DNA from: Chitinophaga niastensis
Lineage (GTDB): Bacteria; Bacteroidota; Bacteroidia; Chitinophagales; Chitinophagaceae
Assembly: GCF_003014755.1 (NCBI RefSeq)
Contig: NZ_PYAW01000002.1
Location: 1,178,001 to 1,242,000, forward strand
DNA: 64,000 nucleotides
Direction: 5' to 3'
The notes beneath the pieces were generated by a model. The model did no database searches and was not told the DNA's origin. It was given only the letters and a program-made list of their open reading frames with translations. The position numbers and the translations under genes are program-made. Of the stretch, positions 15,616 through 24,500 are shown piece after piece; positions within the stretch are counted from its first letter, which is position 1; every line of letters starts with the position of its first letter.

Positions 15616-16749
15616 TTATTTGGCTAGCGCTAATTTGTCTTTGAAAGATTTGTCCAGCGCAGCTTTAGGTACAACAATAGTTACCGTATTAATAGCAAAA
15701 TATGCCTCTGACACATTCACGTACCCGCCAAAAGGACCTGCTTTTTCACCCCATGAATTTTTTACCAGGAAGAAAGTTTTGCCTTTAGGGGTTTTCTCAA
15801 TACCAGTAATATGCATCAGGTGATCATCCTGCGTAACCAGTTCTTCGTATAGCTGTTGACGTGACTCCTGTGAGTAAGTTGGTTCCGCCATTTCCGGATC
15901 AATACTATCCTTTTTTAAGGATTGATCTTTGAATGGTAATAATGCGAATCCGCTACCGAAAGCAAATCCGCGGTTAGTAACATCAGCATCCCATGCAACT
16001 GTGTAACCCTTTTCCAGGGCCGTTTCCGTAATGCCTATAAGCTCTTTCAGCGGTACGTTGTAGTAGGCACCGTTGGAGAAATTGTCAGGCACTTCTACGA
16101 TAAAGTTTTGGTAAAACGGGTGATGCGTAAAGGAAGTAAGAAATACATAATCATTGGCATTGAACTTTACCACGTCTTTAGCAAAGCTTTGCGGCGTATA
16201 GGTTTTACCGTTATACTCAAATGAAGCTGGTGGTTTGCCCATGTATTCGTCCATGATAGCTGTGAACTGTGCAGCCCAGTTATCCGGGATAGGTGCCTTT
16301 ATTTTAATGATGCTATCGAGGTATTTTTTCAGAGTGCCTACCATTTCAGCATGATTGTGCATAGTAGCATTGTCTTTTAAGCCACTGTAAACACTATTGG
16401 GTACAATGCCATAAAGTGCGATGGCATTGATCACATCGTGTCCAAGTCCGCCTTCATCAAAACGTGCGCTACCCTGGCGGCGTACGTAGTTTTTGGCTTT
16501 CTCTATGTAAATATTACGGGCAGTAAACATTTCCGAAAGATCAATTGCCGGCAGTTTTTTTCGCAGGCATTCAGATTCTACCAGTGAAGTGGTGGAGAAT
16601 GACCAACAGGTGCCTGATGCGCCCTGATTTTTTACAGAAGAGGCAGGGTTGCTTTTTCCTTTTACCAGGTTGGTGATAACCATACTCTTGTCCTGTGCAT
16701 TTAACGTTGCTACGGCGAATATTGCCAGGGCAATAAAAAATATTCTCAT
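15616..16749 (-). CDS. Papain-like cysteine peptidase (family C1, bleomycin hydrolase/aminopeptidase C type)
   Basis: The 377-residue protein carries a signal peptide (about 1-18, NAQ) and a C1 peptidase domain. The oxyanion Gln42 and nucleophile Cys48 lie in NQGASGTCWSF, catalytic His313 in LMHITGIE, and Asn331 in LVKNSWGE, so the triad is complete. The long insertion between Cys and His and the HITG/KNSWG context match the C1B (bleomycin hydrolase-like) group common in Bacteroidota. The signal peptide implies periplasmic or outer-surface action. It is separated from the blaR1-like gene by a terminator and is probably monocistronic. Confidence 0.92.
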   Translation of the reverse strand: MRIFFIALAIFAVATLNAQDKSMVITNLVKGKSNPASSVKNQGASGTCWSFSTTSLVESECLRKKLPAIDLSEMFTARNIYIEKAKNYVRRQGSARFDEGGLGHDVINAIALYGIVPNSVYSGLKDNATMHNHAEMVGTLKKYLDSIIKIKAPIPDNWAAQFTAIMDEYMGKPPASFEYNGKTYTPQSFAKDVVKFNANDYVFLTSFTHHPFYQNFIVEVPDNFSNGAYYNVPLKELIGITETALEKGYTVAWDADVTNRGFAFGSGFALLPFKDQSLKKDSIDPEMAEPTYSQESRQQLYEELVTQDDHLMHITGIEKTPKGKTFFLVKNSWGEKAGPFGGYVNVSEAYFAINTVTIVVPKAALDKSFKDKLALAK

Positions 16750-16799
16750 AAACTATCGTATTTAGATTGTAAGCATAAAGATAAGGGAACCATTAAAAT

Positions 16800-16829
16800 A
16801 AAAAACCACTACCGGAAGAACGGTAGTGG
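16800..16829 (-). terminator. Rho-independent terminator of the blaI-blaR1-like operon
   Basis: A 9-bp stem (ccactaccg 16806-16814, cggtagtgg 16821-16829) with a 6-nt loop has an A-run at 16800-16805, which is a U-tract on the minus transcript. It follows the stop at 16862. Confidence 0.85.
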
Positions 16830-16861
16830 CCTGAATTTATGCTGCAGTAAGGCAGCTATAA

Positions 16862-19039
16862 TTAATTTTCTGCGTTGATATTTAAGTTATCAGGAGAACC
16901 TTTTATAGTGATATTTTTTTGTGTGAGATAGCTATTGTATTTGTCTGCTACATTCGCTGGTTGTTTAACGCCATTGATATACAGACCTGTACTGTTTTTT
17001 TCTATGGTATAATTTGTTTTGGTATCCAGCAGGTTGTCTGCAGCCATTTTATTGATCATTTCACGATATTGCTGGCTGCTCGCATGTGCTTTTTCTGCTG
17101 CAACTTTTGCTCTTCCTGCTGCTGCCCGTGCTCTTCCTGTTGCTTCTTTCGCTCTTCCTTCCGCTTCTCTTGCATTCCATGCATCTTCTCTTCCTTGTTT
17201 TGCTGCTAATAAGCCTTCCGCTCTGCGTTTGCGGGCAAGCTCCATGTTAATCTCTGCTTCTTTTCTTGCCTTTTCTGCCATCAGCTTACCTGCTGTCAGG
17301 TCCCGATGCATTTTTTCACTCATATCATTCCAGTCTACGCTTTTATAGGCATTTTTCACTTCCGAGTTGATCTTATCCCAATCAATACTCTTTAATGCTG
17401 CTGTAGCTTCCTGTTGTGCTTTTTGTACATCTACCGAAAATGCCTTCCAGTCAATTTTTTCTGTGGCTGCTTTTACTTCTGCCTGCACTCTTTTCATATC
17501 TACTTCATGCAGTTGCTTCATAGCCTGCTGTACATTTCTTTGTGCTTCGCAGATTTGTTTTTTTATTTCTTCTTTATTTACCCAGGAATCATCATTGTAG
17601 GTAGTTTGACTGCTGATTGTTTGTTGTTTACCTGTCTTAGGATCTTTTGCCACCCTTACATTGATAGTAGACCTGATTTGCTTTGAACGTGGTGCACTAC
17701 TATCTATCACTACTTCCTGAGAATTGTCCACTACTTCTACGTCCGGGGATGGTTCAATTCGGGTGAGTGGTTCAACTGGTGTAAGCGGTGCAAGTGGTGT
17801 GGGTGCTACAGGTAATGTAGGTGGTATAACCGGTTCCGTTGGATCAAGGGTGTCCCGTACAGCAGCTGCCAGGCAATATTTGTAGCTGTTGATTGCAGGT
17901 GTAGCGGTTACTTGTTGTGTCGTATTCACCGCCACTACTACTGATGTTTGCGGGGCCACTTGTTTGGTAACTTGTTTTTCCTTCACCTGTGCAGTTTCAT
18001 GATCTTTCCCTTTTGCAGGATTGAGCCATGCAATGGATACCAGGCCGGTAGCAATGATTAATACTGCTAAAAATTTCTGGCTATAATTAAGATGTTTAGT
18101 TTTCATTTCCATGATGCGTTTAATGCGGTGAAACAGATGTTGTCTATTATCTGCAACAGCCATGGTGAGCGGGTTGGCAGTTAACCGGTATTCTTCCAGC
18201 GCAACCAGCGCCCGGGCATAATGCAGTGGTTGTACGGTGCTGGTAATAACCAGGTCGTCGCAACAGTGTTCCCTTTCAAGGCGTATTGTTTTAGAAATCA
18301 GCCATATAAAGGGATTAAAGAAAAGAATGGTTTCAACTATTGATTGGAAGATATTCAACAGATAATCATTGCGTTTGATATGCGCCAGTTCATGTAATAA
18401 AATGGCTTCCAGCTGCTCCTCTGTGAGATTATTCACCATGGCCACAGGCAGGAGGATCAGTGGTTTTAAAAAGCCCATCATCACAGGAACCTGTACGTGT
18501 CTGGATATCAGCAGTTTTACCTTGCGGGGAATCTGCAGCTGTGCGGCCAGTTTGTCCAGGTGCTTATCCCATGCGGCTCCCATGGGTTGTACCTTTGTAG
18601 TGCGGATTTTTTGGAGTTGAAAAAGATCTGATAGTAGTTTAATTGTCATCACTATCATACCGGCTACATAAAGTGTTACCAGTATGGGAAAACAAACTTC
18701 CAGGTTGGGAAACAGCCACATCAGCGGGTCCTGGCTTGCATATACTGCTGGGAATGTTGTTGCTGTACCAGGCAGTTGATGGTCGCCGCTGAGTTGAATA
18801 GCAAATGTCCTTGCTTCCTGTAATCGCTGTACATGCATATACAGGGTAATCAGGAACCAGGTGAAAATGCCGGAAAGAGATAACAACGACAAATTATACT
18901 TTATACGCGCACTCGCCAGGGGCCATAGTTTTAACACTACCTGCAGGCATGCATATACGAAGAATGCCTGCCACATGGAATGTAGGATAGTCCATCCGAA
19001 GGCGCGTACGAGATCGCCGGTAATAGGTAATAAGTTCAT
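16862..19039 (-). CDS. BlaR1/MecR1-like M56 family metallopeptidase with atypical sensor region
   Basis: The 725-residue protein has an N-terminal membrane domain (hydrophobic segments near 10-40, 48-70 and 115-135) and an M56 peptidase domain with HELAH at 216-220 and the EREHCCDD segment at about 255-262. A further hydrophobic stretch follows near 320-340 after the RIKRIMEMK segment. The C-terminal half is not a penicillin-binding sensor. It has a Pro-rich linker (about 410-445), a long Ala/Lys/Glu/Arg-rich coiled-coil region with GRAKEA/GRARAA-type repeats (about 500-660), and a short tail. In classical systems BlaR1 senses beta-lactam and inactivates BlaI. Here the signal is unknown. It starts 17 nt after the blaI-like gene, making a two-gene operon. 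Confidence 0.88.
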   Translation of the reverse strand: MNLLPITGDLVRAFGWTILHSMWQAFFVYACLQVVLKLWPLASARIKYNLSLLSLSGIFTWFLITLYMHVQRLQEARTFAIQLSGDHQLPGTATTFPAVYASQDPLMWLFPNLEVCFPILVTLYVAGMIVMTIKLLSDLFQLQKIRTTKVQPMGAAWDKHLDKLAAQLQIPRKVKLLISRHVQVPVMMGFLKPLILLPVAMVNNLTEEQLEAILLHELAHIKRNDYLLNIFQSIVETILFFNPFIWLISKTIRLEREHCCDDLVITSTVQPLHYARALVALEEYRLTANPLTMAVADNRQHLFHRIKRIMEMKTKHLNYSQKFLAVLIIATGLVSIAWLNPAKGKDHETAQVKEKQVTKQVAPQTSVVVAVNTTQQVTATPAINSYKYCLAAAVRDTLDPTEPVIPPTLPVAPTPLAPLTPVEPLTRIEPSPDVEVVDNSQEVVIDSSAPRSKQIRSTINVRVAKDPKTGKQQTISSQTTYNDDSWVNKEEIKKQICEAQRNVQQAMKQLHEVDMKRVQAEVKAATEKIDWKAFSVDVQKAQQEATAALKSIDWDKINSEVKNAYKSVDWNDMSEKMHRDLTAGKLMAEKARKEAEINMELARKRRAEGLLAAKQGREDAWNAREAEGRAKEATGRARAAAGRAKVAAEKAHASSQQYREMINKMAADNLLDTKTNYTIEKNSTGLYINGVKQPANVADKYNSYLTQKNITIKGSPDNLNINAEN

Positions 19040-19056
19040 GATTTGTGTTTTACCCG

Positions 19057-19440
19057 TTATCCTTTTTGTTGTTTTTCAATGGCTGCTAAATACTGTCTGA
19101 TTTTTTCTAATTCTTCATCCGATGAATGATGGTGCCCGAGTGCCTGTAATACCAGTTGTGAGGCGGAGCCACCAAAAACGGTATCAATCATTTTATTCAA
19201 TAATTGTTGCTGTGTTACCTGTTGTGAAATGGCGGCAGTATATACATGTGTTTTGCTGCTGGTATCGCGATGCAACAGCTTTTTTTCATGCATGATCTGC
19301 ATTAGTTTAAGGGTAGTGGTGTAGCCGGCATCTTTCGTTTGTGATAAGACATCATGTATCTCGCGAACGGTGCTGGCGCCCTTTTCCCAGAGAACACTTA
19401 AAATTTCCAATTCACTTTCTGTGGGCCGTGTATGTTTCAA
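19057..19440 (-). CDS. BlaI/MecI/CopY family transcriptional repressor
   Basis: The 127-residue protein begins with the family winged helix (PTESELEILSVLWEKGASTVREIHDVL, then TTTLKLMQIMHEKKLL) and ends in a helical dimerisation part. These repressors bind TAC/GTA dyads and are cleaved when the partner M56 peptidase is activated. It is the first gene of the operon with the BlaR1-like gene, 17 nt apart. Two dyads with TACGA...TCGTA half-sites (19473-19512) lie 33-72 nt upstream of the start and probably mediate autorepression. Confidence 0.95.
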   Translation of the reverse strand: MKHTRPTESELEILSVLWEKGASTVREIHDVLSQTKDAGYTTTLKLMQIMHEKKLLHRDTSSKTHVYTAAISQQVTQQQLLNKMIDTVFGGSASQLVLQALGHHHSSDEELEKIRQYLAAIEKQQKG

Positions 19441-19767
19441 AGCAATGATTTAAACGATGATGATTATTGGTGTACGAATATCTTCGTAAACGAATGTACG
19501 ATACTTTTCGTAAATGCAAAAAAAAACTATGATTTTTATGATTTTTGTGATTATCCTGATGAGCGAAGATTTCAGCGGATTTTGTCTGAACCAGGATTTA
19601 ACAGATTTAAAGGATTACCCTGATGGGTGCCGAAGATATTCGCTTATATCATCTACATAAAACAATATAACACCCATCAGGGTAATCCATTCAATCTGTT
19701 AAATCCTGGTTCAGACAAAATCCGCTGTGATCTTCGCTCATCAGGATAATCACAAAAATCATAAAAA
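19441..19767 (-). other. Intergenic region upstream of the blaI-like gene
   Basis: These 327 nt hold the BlaI-type dyads next to the gene and then a very long inverted repeat (19530-19770). A short ORF on the plus strand here is a product of the repeat and not a gene. Confidence 0.6.
19473..19512 (-). promoter_or_regulatory. Tandem BlaI-type operators before blaI
   Basis: Two 16-nt dyads, TACGAA-TATC-TTCGTA (19473-19488) and TACGA-TACTTT-TCGTA (19497-19512), start 24 nt apart. They precede the repressor gene, as expected for autoregulation; binding is inferred. Confidence 0.65.
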
Positions 19768-19770
19768 TCA
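19530..19770. repeat. Long inverted repeat with 100-nt arms (dispersed family)
   Basis: The left arm 19530-19629 and right arm 19671-19770 are complementary at 96 of 100 positions, around a 41-nt centre. The right arm ends exactly on the stop codon of the desaturase gene. Sequence such as taaatcctggttcagacaa recurs at 14662-14680, and a degenerate piece lies at 26500-26540, so this is a member of a dispersed family. It may form the 3' hairpin of the desaturase transcript. Confidence 0.85.
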
Positions 19771-20640
19771 CAGTTCAGACATTTGTTCTTTCCTTAATTG
19801 CCGGGTTGTTTTCCTGCTGCCATCAGCACTCCAACCGGGGGCATCAAAAATAAAATGCCAGACTTCCCGCAGGGAGTGCGCATGCCGTACATCGCGCCAG
19901 ATATCCAGCCATTCATGCGTAGCTATACGTAATGGGTTATAAGTATGTATATTTTTTGTGAGCCCGTATACAGGGCGCTGGCCTTCAGGGGTGAAAGTAC
20001 CAAACATCCGGTCCCATATAATTAATATGCCTGCATGGTTACGATCGAGATAAGCTATATCGGAACCATGATGAACGCGGTGATGGGAGGGGGTATTGAA
20101 GATGTATTCTATGGGCGCGGGCAATTTGTTGATCACTTCTGTATGTATCCAAAACTGGTATATCAGGCTGATGGCCTGCATACTCATCACCATAACAGGA
20201 TGAAAGCCTATCAATGGCATCCATAGCCAGAAGACGAAGGTGCCGGTAAGATTGCCGGTCCAGTTTTGTCTTACGGCGGTAGCCAGGTTATATTTTTCAG
20301 AGGAATGATGAATGACATGTGATGCCCAGAAAAAACGAATGGAATGACTGCTTCTGTGAAACCAGTAATAGCTGAAATCATCTGCAAAAAGACATAAGAT
20401 CCATGCCCACCAGGTAAAGCCCAATGTAAACAACCGAAGCTGGTAAATGGCAATATAAACACCGAAAATGACTGCCTTGGTAAAGATGCCAATAAACACA
20501 TTACCCAATCCCATGGCGATACTGCTGAGCGCGTCTTTGGGCTCGTACAGATTTTTTTTATCGATGGCTGTAAAGATAATCTCCAGTAAGATCAGCAATA
20601 CAAATCCTGGGATGGCATAAGTAATCAGGTTGGGAGGCAT
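19768..20640 (-). CDS. Sterol desaturase / fatty acid hydroxylase superfamily membrane enzyme
   Basis: The 290-residue protein has several membrane helices in its N-terminal half and the His clusters of the superfamily that bind a di-iron centre: HRSSH and HVIHHSSE at about 96-120, and SHHRVHHG at about 190-200. Members hydroxylate or desaturate lipids or carotenoids; the substrate cannot be told. The gene is monocistronic on the minus strand. Its stop codon is built into the arm of the long inverted repeat, and its upstream side abuts another hairpin that ends the DUF4249-lacking strand gap. Confidence 0.88.
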   Translation of the reverse strand: MPPNLITYAIPGFVLLILLEIIFTAIDKKNLYEPKDALSSIAMGLGNVFIGIFTKAVIFGVYIAIYQLRLFTLGFTWWAWILCLFADDFSYYWFHRSSHSIRFFWASHVIHHSSEKYNLATAVRQNWTGNLTGTFVFWLWMPLIGFHPVMVMSMQAISLIYQFWIHTEVINKLPAPIEYIFNTPSHHRVHHGSDIAYLDRNHAGILIIWDRMFGTFTPEGQRPVYGLTKNIHTYNPLRIATHEWLDIWRDVRHAHSLREVWHFIFDAPGWSADGSRKTTRQLRKEQMSEL

Positions 20641-20691
20641 ATCGTTGTAACTTTCTTACTGAAGTTAAGTTTTTTAGCTGAAATAGCAGAA

Positions 20692-20766
20692 AGCAAAAAA
20701 GCTATTGAAAAGGTGATCAAAGCCAATATTATCAGCTTTCAACTCCTCTTCAATAGCTTTTTTGCT
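20692..20766 (-). terminator. Long hairpin after the TonB receptor/DUF4249 operon
   Basis: Perfect 18-bp arms (20692-20709 and 20749-20766) flank a 39-nt loop. On the minus strand the second arm ends in a U-containing tract. It lies 11 nt past the DUF4249 stop at 20778. Confidence 0.65.
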
Positions 20767-20777
20767 ATGGTTTCCGT

Positions 20778-21641
20778 TTACTTAAAACTCTTTTCTGCCC
20801 TGCTCACAGCAGAGGTACCAAACCAGCCCAGTATCCTGCCTTTACCATTTGGTGTGATATTAGTGACGTTGCTTTTTACATTTTCCAGCACCTTGGCAAA
20901 TAAGCCACCGGCATTTACCTGTTGATCTACCTGTGTTAGGAAATCATAACTGGGGTGAGTAATAGATGATAACCGCACAATTACTTTTTCACCTTGCAGA
21001 AAAGGTTTGCTATAATCAGTGATGCCTTGTGCAATAGGTAAAATGAAAGTGGCTCCATCAGATACGCCTTCATCATAAGATCCATCTATTGAAAAAGCAT
21101 CTTTTAAACGCCTGATAGTATCGTTGCGATAAGAGCGGATCCAGTAATAATCAGTGCCATTAGCGAAGTCTTTTGCGTGGAAGGTAGCATAGTAGCCCTC
21201 TTTACCGCTCATCGCCTCTTCCTTCTTTTTAAATTCATAGGTAATGGAATCAATTTGTGGTACTCTTTTGATGCTGTCATATGCTTCAAAGATTTCTCCC
21301 TTAAACTCCACGTGCAGCTTGTAAGCATGACCTATCACACCAATCGCTTTGCTGCTGGCATCATAGCTATACATATTATCTTTAAATGCAAATGGGTAAG
21401 AGCTGCCACTGGTCAGATCAAATAACGTAATCTTGGCGTCATTGATAATCGGTGCGGGACTGTTATCTGTATAGGGTACAGACATGGTAAACTTTATATT
21501 TTGCACGCCTGTTTCTGTAGTAATCCATGCATCCAGCACAGGATAAGATATTCCTTTAGGAATGTCCAGATTGATCTTGTCTTCGCAGGCAGTTAATCCT
21601 GCGATGAAGGCAAATAATATGAGGAATGATAACTTTTTCAT
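20778..21641 (-). CDS. DUF4249 family lipoprotein
   Basis: From the ATG at 21641 the protein is 287 residues, with a lipoprotein signal peptide whose lipobox is LTAC (Cys19) followed by Glu-Asp. The upstream in-frame TTG at 21662 would add seven residues in front of a good signal peptide and is less likely. The mature part is mostly beta and matches DUF4249, a family found next to TonB-dependent receptors in Bacteroidota. It may work as a surface or periplasmic partner of the receptor; function is unknown. The receptor gene ends only 21 nt before this start, so they are co-transcribed. Confidence 0.88.
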   Translation of the reverse strand: MKKLSFLILFAFIAGLTACEDKINLDIPKGISYPVLDAWITTETGVQNIKFTMSVPYTDNSPAPIINDAKITLFDLTSGSSYPFAFKDNMYSYDASSKAIGVIGHAYKLHVEFKGEIFEAYDSIKRVPQIDSITYEFKKKEEAMSGKEGYYATFHAKDFANGTDYYWIRSYRNDTIRRLKDAFSIDGSYDEGVSDGATFILPIAQGITDYSKPFLQGEKVIVRLSSITHPSYDFLTQVDQQVNAGGLFAKVLENVKSNVTNITPNGKGRILGWFGTSAVSRAEKSFK

Positions 21642-21662
21642 CTGATCTGAAGTTTTGGACAA

Positions 21663-24044
21663 TTAGAACTTGAAGTTGTATGTGATACCCGGAATGATGG
21701 AACCGATGATAGACAAGCGGACAGCTTCCCGTTTGGTAGGGTCATCTTCATTTTGTTTGAAATATATGGTGTAAGCGTTTCTGCGGCCATATACATTGTA
21801 CAGTGAAAATACCCATTCACCTTTCCAGCGTTTCAGTTGTTTGCCTTTCAGGGTCATAGACAGATCCAGTCTGTGATAAGCCGGTAAGCGATAGTTATTG
21901 CGCTTTTCAGTGCTGTTGTAAGGTATATCCCAACCCTGGAATTCCAGCCTGTTATCTGCAAATGTTGCAGGTGTACCAGAAGCAAACACCCAGTTAGCCG
22001 ACAGGGAAGTACGTTTGGTGAAAGTGTGAGATAACACCACATTCAGGTTATGTGTACGATCGTAACGGTTCAGAAACCATTCGTTCATACTGATGCCCGG
22101 TGTTTTCCTTTCTGTACGTGATAAAGTATAGCTGATCCATCCCGTAGTCTTACCAATATCTTTTTTGGCATATAACTCCAGTCCGTAAGCACGACCCTGC
22201 GAAGGAAGCAGATCTGCCTCTATCTGGGGGTTCAGTTGCAGATTCGCATTATCAATATAATCCAGCTGATGATCTGTTGTTTTATAAAATACTTCTGCAG
22301 ATAATTCATAAGCATCGTTAGGAGCATTATAAAAATAACCGGCTGTGTATTGATCAGCGATCATCGGTTGGATGTTGTTGGTGCTGGGTGTCCAGATATC
22401 AAGTGGTGTAGGAGAGGCGGTGTTAGACAGCTGGTGCATGAATTGGGTAGTTCTGCTATAAGCTAACTTAACTGCATGTTCGTCTGAAAATGCATACCTG
22501 GCGCTGATCCTGGGTTCAAAGTAATAATAGCCCTTGATCAGTTCATTGGCGCCATAAGATTTTGTACCTGTCAGTGTTTTTCTGATACCTGGTGTGGTGT
22601 CGTTATAATAGTAGGCGGTTCCTTTTCCTATGAACTGATAGGCAGATAGTCTGGCACCGTATTGAATACCAAATTTCTTAGAGGGTTTGTATTCGTGATC
22701 CAGGTAAACAGCTGATTCCAGTGCATGTTTATCGACCAGTTCTTTTACATGTTGTATGCTGCCCTCTGTTCCAATACCAGTACCCGGTTTAAAGGTATAA
22801 TAGATGCCCTGCACACCGAAATGGAGGCTATTGGAGGAGTTAATGTAGTAGGTAAAAGATGGTTTTAAGCCATAGTTGATAATGTTGGAGGTCCAGTCGT
22901 AGCCCTGTGCATCTTCATTTGCTTTTTTCTTGGAGGCGTTACTGAACGCCAGACTGTAATCATATTTACTATAATAGGTTGTCAGGTTGAGGAACAGCCG
23001 ATTCGTGAAAACATGGTTCCAGCGCACTGTAGCGGTACTGTTACCCCAGTTCATATTTACGTCTTGTCCAAATCCGAAAACATCTCTGCCGAAATAGCCA
23101 CTTACGAAGAGGGTATTGTTTTTATTGAATTTGTAGTTGGCTTTGGCGGTGATATCGTAGAAGTTGAGTTTGGTATCTTTCATATCTCCTTTTACAAAAG
23201 GTTTCATGAGCAGATCTATATATGATCTTCTGGCAGCTACAATGAAGGACGACTGATCCTTTACCAGCGGGCCTTCCACAGAAACGCGGCTGAAGATATT
23301 ACCAATACCACCGTTTACGTTGAAGTTTTGGCTATTACCATCTTTCATACGAATATCAAGTACAGAAGAGGTACGACCACCATATTCCGCCGGAAATCCG
23401 CCTTTGATCAGGTTCAGACTTTTTACTGCATCCGGATTGAATACAGAAAAGAAACCAAGCATGTGGGTAGAGTTGTATACCGGTGCTTCATCCAGCAGGA
23501 TGAGGTTTTCATCGCTGTTGCCACCGCGTACATTAAAGCCGGAAGCACCTTCTCCCACTGTGTTTACACCGGGAAGGGTTTGAATGGCACGTAATACATC
23601 TACTTCACCCATGAAGGTGGGCATTTTTTTCATTTGCGCGATATCCAGCTTATTGATGCTGGTATTGAGTGTGTTTACACTTTTTTCCTGCTTCTGCCCG
23701 TTAACTGTTACCACACTTAATTGGCTGCTGGTGGCCTCCAGTTTTATGTCCAGGGTAACATTCTTTTTCAGGCTCACAGTAGCTTTATAAGGCGCATAGC
23801 CCATATAAGAAAACTGCAGCTCATTTTCCCCGGCCGGGAGGGTAAGGGAATAAAAGCCGTATTCGTTGGAAACTGTACCTACGCTGGTACCGGTTTTTCC
23901 AATGGAGATGCCTACCAGGCTTTCCCCGTTTTGTTTGTCTTTTACATAACCGCTAACAGTATAGCGTTGCTGTTGTGCTATCGTTGTTTGTCCTGCTAAA
24001 AGCAATAGCAGAAAGGATAGCAGCATTGTTGACCTGGTTTTCAT
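21663..24044 (-). CDS. TonB-dependent receptor with carboxypeptidase-regulatory-like N-domain
   Basis: From the ATG at 24044 the protein is 793 residues. It has a signal peptide (about 1-23, TTIAQ), a carboxypeptidase-regulatory-like domain (about 27-112), a plug domain (about 120-230 with LRAIQTLPGVNTVGEGASGFNVRGG and LILLDEAPVYN), and a barrel to the C-terminal Phe (TYNFKF). It is a TonB-driven importer of the outer membrane; the ligand is unknown. The frame stays open 62 codons further upstream, but the signal peptide fixes the start at 24044. With the DUF4249 lipoprotein gene it forms an operon. An ECF-like motif (24098-24121) lies about 55 nt upstream. Confidence 0.95.
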   Translation of the reverse strand: MKTRSTMLLSFLLLLLAGQTTIAQQQRYTVSGYVKDKQNGESLVGISIGKTGTSVGTVSNEYGFYSLTLPAGENELQFSYMGYAPYKATVSLKKNVTLDIKLEATSSQLSVVTVNGQKQEKSVNTLNTSINKLDIAQMKKMPTFMGEVDVLRAIQTLPGVNTVGEGASGFNVRGGNSDENLILLDEAPVYNSTHMLGFFSVFNPDAVKSLNLIKGGFPAEYGGRTSSVLDIRMKDGNSQNFNVNGGIGNIFSRVSVEGPLVKDQSSFIVAARRSYIDLLMKPFVKGDMKDTKLNFYDITAKANYKFNKNNTLFVSGYFGRDVFGFGQDVNMNWGNSTATVRWNHVFTNRLFLNLTTYYSKYDYSLAFSNASKKKANEDAQGYDWTSNIINYGLKPSFTYYINSSNSLHFGVQGIYYTFKPGTGIGTEGSIQHVKELVDKHALESAVYLDHEYKPSKKFGIQYGARLSAYQFIGKGTAYYYNDTTPGIRKTLTGTKSYGANELIKGYYYFEPRISARYAFSDEHAVKLAYSRTTQFMHQLSNTASPTPLDIWTPSTNNIQPMIADQYTAGYFYNAPNDAYELSAEVFYKTTDHQLDYIDNANLQLNPQIEADLLPSQGRAYGLELYAKKDIGKTTGWISYTLSRTERKTPGISMNEWFLNRYDRTHNLNVVLSHTFTKRTSLSANWVFASGTPATFADNRLEFQGWDIPYNSTEKRNNYRLPAYHRLDLSMTLKGKQLKRWKGEWVFSLYNVYGRRNAYTIYFKQNEDDPTKREAVRLSIIGSIIPGITYNFKF

Positions 24045-24097
24045 AAAAGGTATATCCAATTTTAAGTAAGAGGTTCTCGAATTTTGTGACACGCATA

Positions 24098-24121
24098 TAA
24101 GACGTGTACCGGATAGGTTAC
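24098..24121 (-). promoter_or_regulatory. ECF-like promoter of the TonB receptor operon
   Basis: On the minus strand GTAACC is followed after 11 nt by CGTCTTA, 54 nt before the receptor ATG. It resembles but is spaced differently (13 nt from AAC to GTCTT) from the two ECF motifs at 4699 and 7729, so a different sigma factor may be involved. Confidence 0.35.
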
Positions 24122-24261
24122 CCCTATCTGCATAAATTATTTTTTTTATGTAGATAATAGCCGGCCGAAGATATGGGGAATAACAAAAAAGGAATATTGA
24201 ATTATGAAGAGCGGTGATCTCATCATTCAATATTCCCTATAGTTGTACGTTAAAGGGTTTG

Positions 24262-24474
24262 TCAGTCGAGGATATCGCAGTGGAACCCCAGCCGGGTTAC
24301 GAAATCAATAATGACTTCTTCTGTTAACGATTGAGGGCTAACGATACGTAATACTTTGTCGCAGTCTTCCAGGTCCACGCTGCAGGCATTTACTTTAAAA
24401 TGATCAAAAATTGCTTTAATAACGTTGTTTCTCTCCTGAACAGTTGTAATATTGGTACGGAATATTCCCATCAT
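24262..24474 (-). CDS. Small HMA-fold-like hypothetical protein
   Basis: The 70-residue product has a beta-alpha-beta-beta-alpha-beta pattern (GIFRTNI, NNVIKAIFDHF, ACSVDLEDCDKVLRIVS, EEVIIDFVTRLGFHCDIL) like heavy-metal-associated domains. It lacks the metal-binding CxxC of that family in the first loop (TTVQERNN there). Function is unknown. The start could be either Met1 or Met2. It is divergent from the AraC gene at 24582, with 107 nt between. Its small size lowers confidence, but the regular helix-strand pattern supports a real protein. Confidence 0.7.
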   Translation of the reverse strand: MMGIFRTNITTVQERNNVIKAIFDHFKVNACSVDLEDCDKVLRIVSPQSLTEEVIIDFVTRLGFHCDILD

Positions 24475-24500
24475 GGCATGTTTATTTAATTATTTCGGAA

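Noticed and set aside
19432..19623. 63-codon plus-strand ORF with text such as FQRILSEPGFNRFKGLP
   Set aside because: It is a translation of the dispersed inverted repeat at 19530; such reading frames arise wherever the repeat occurs and are not evidence of a gene.
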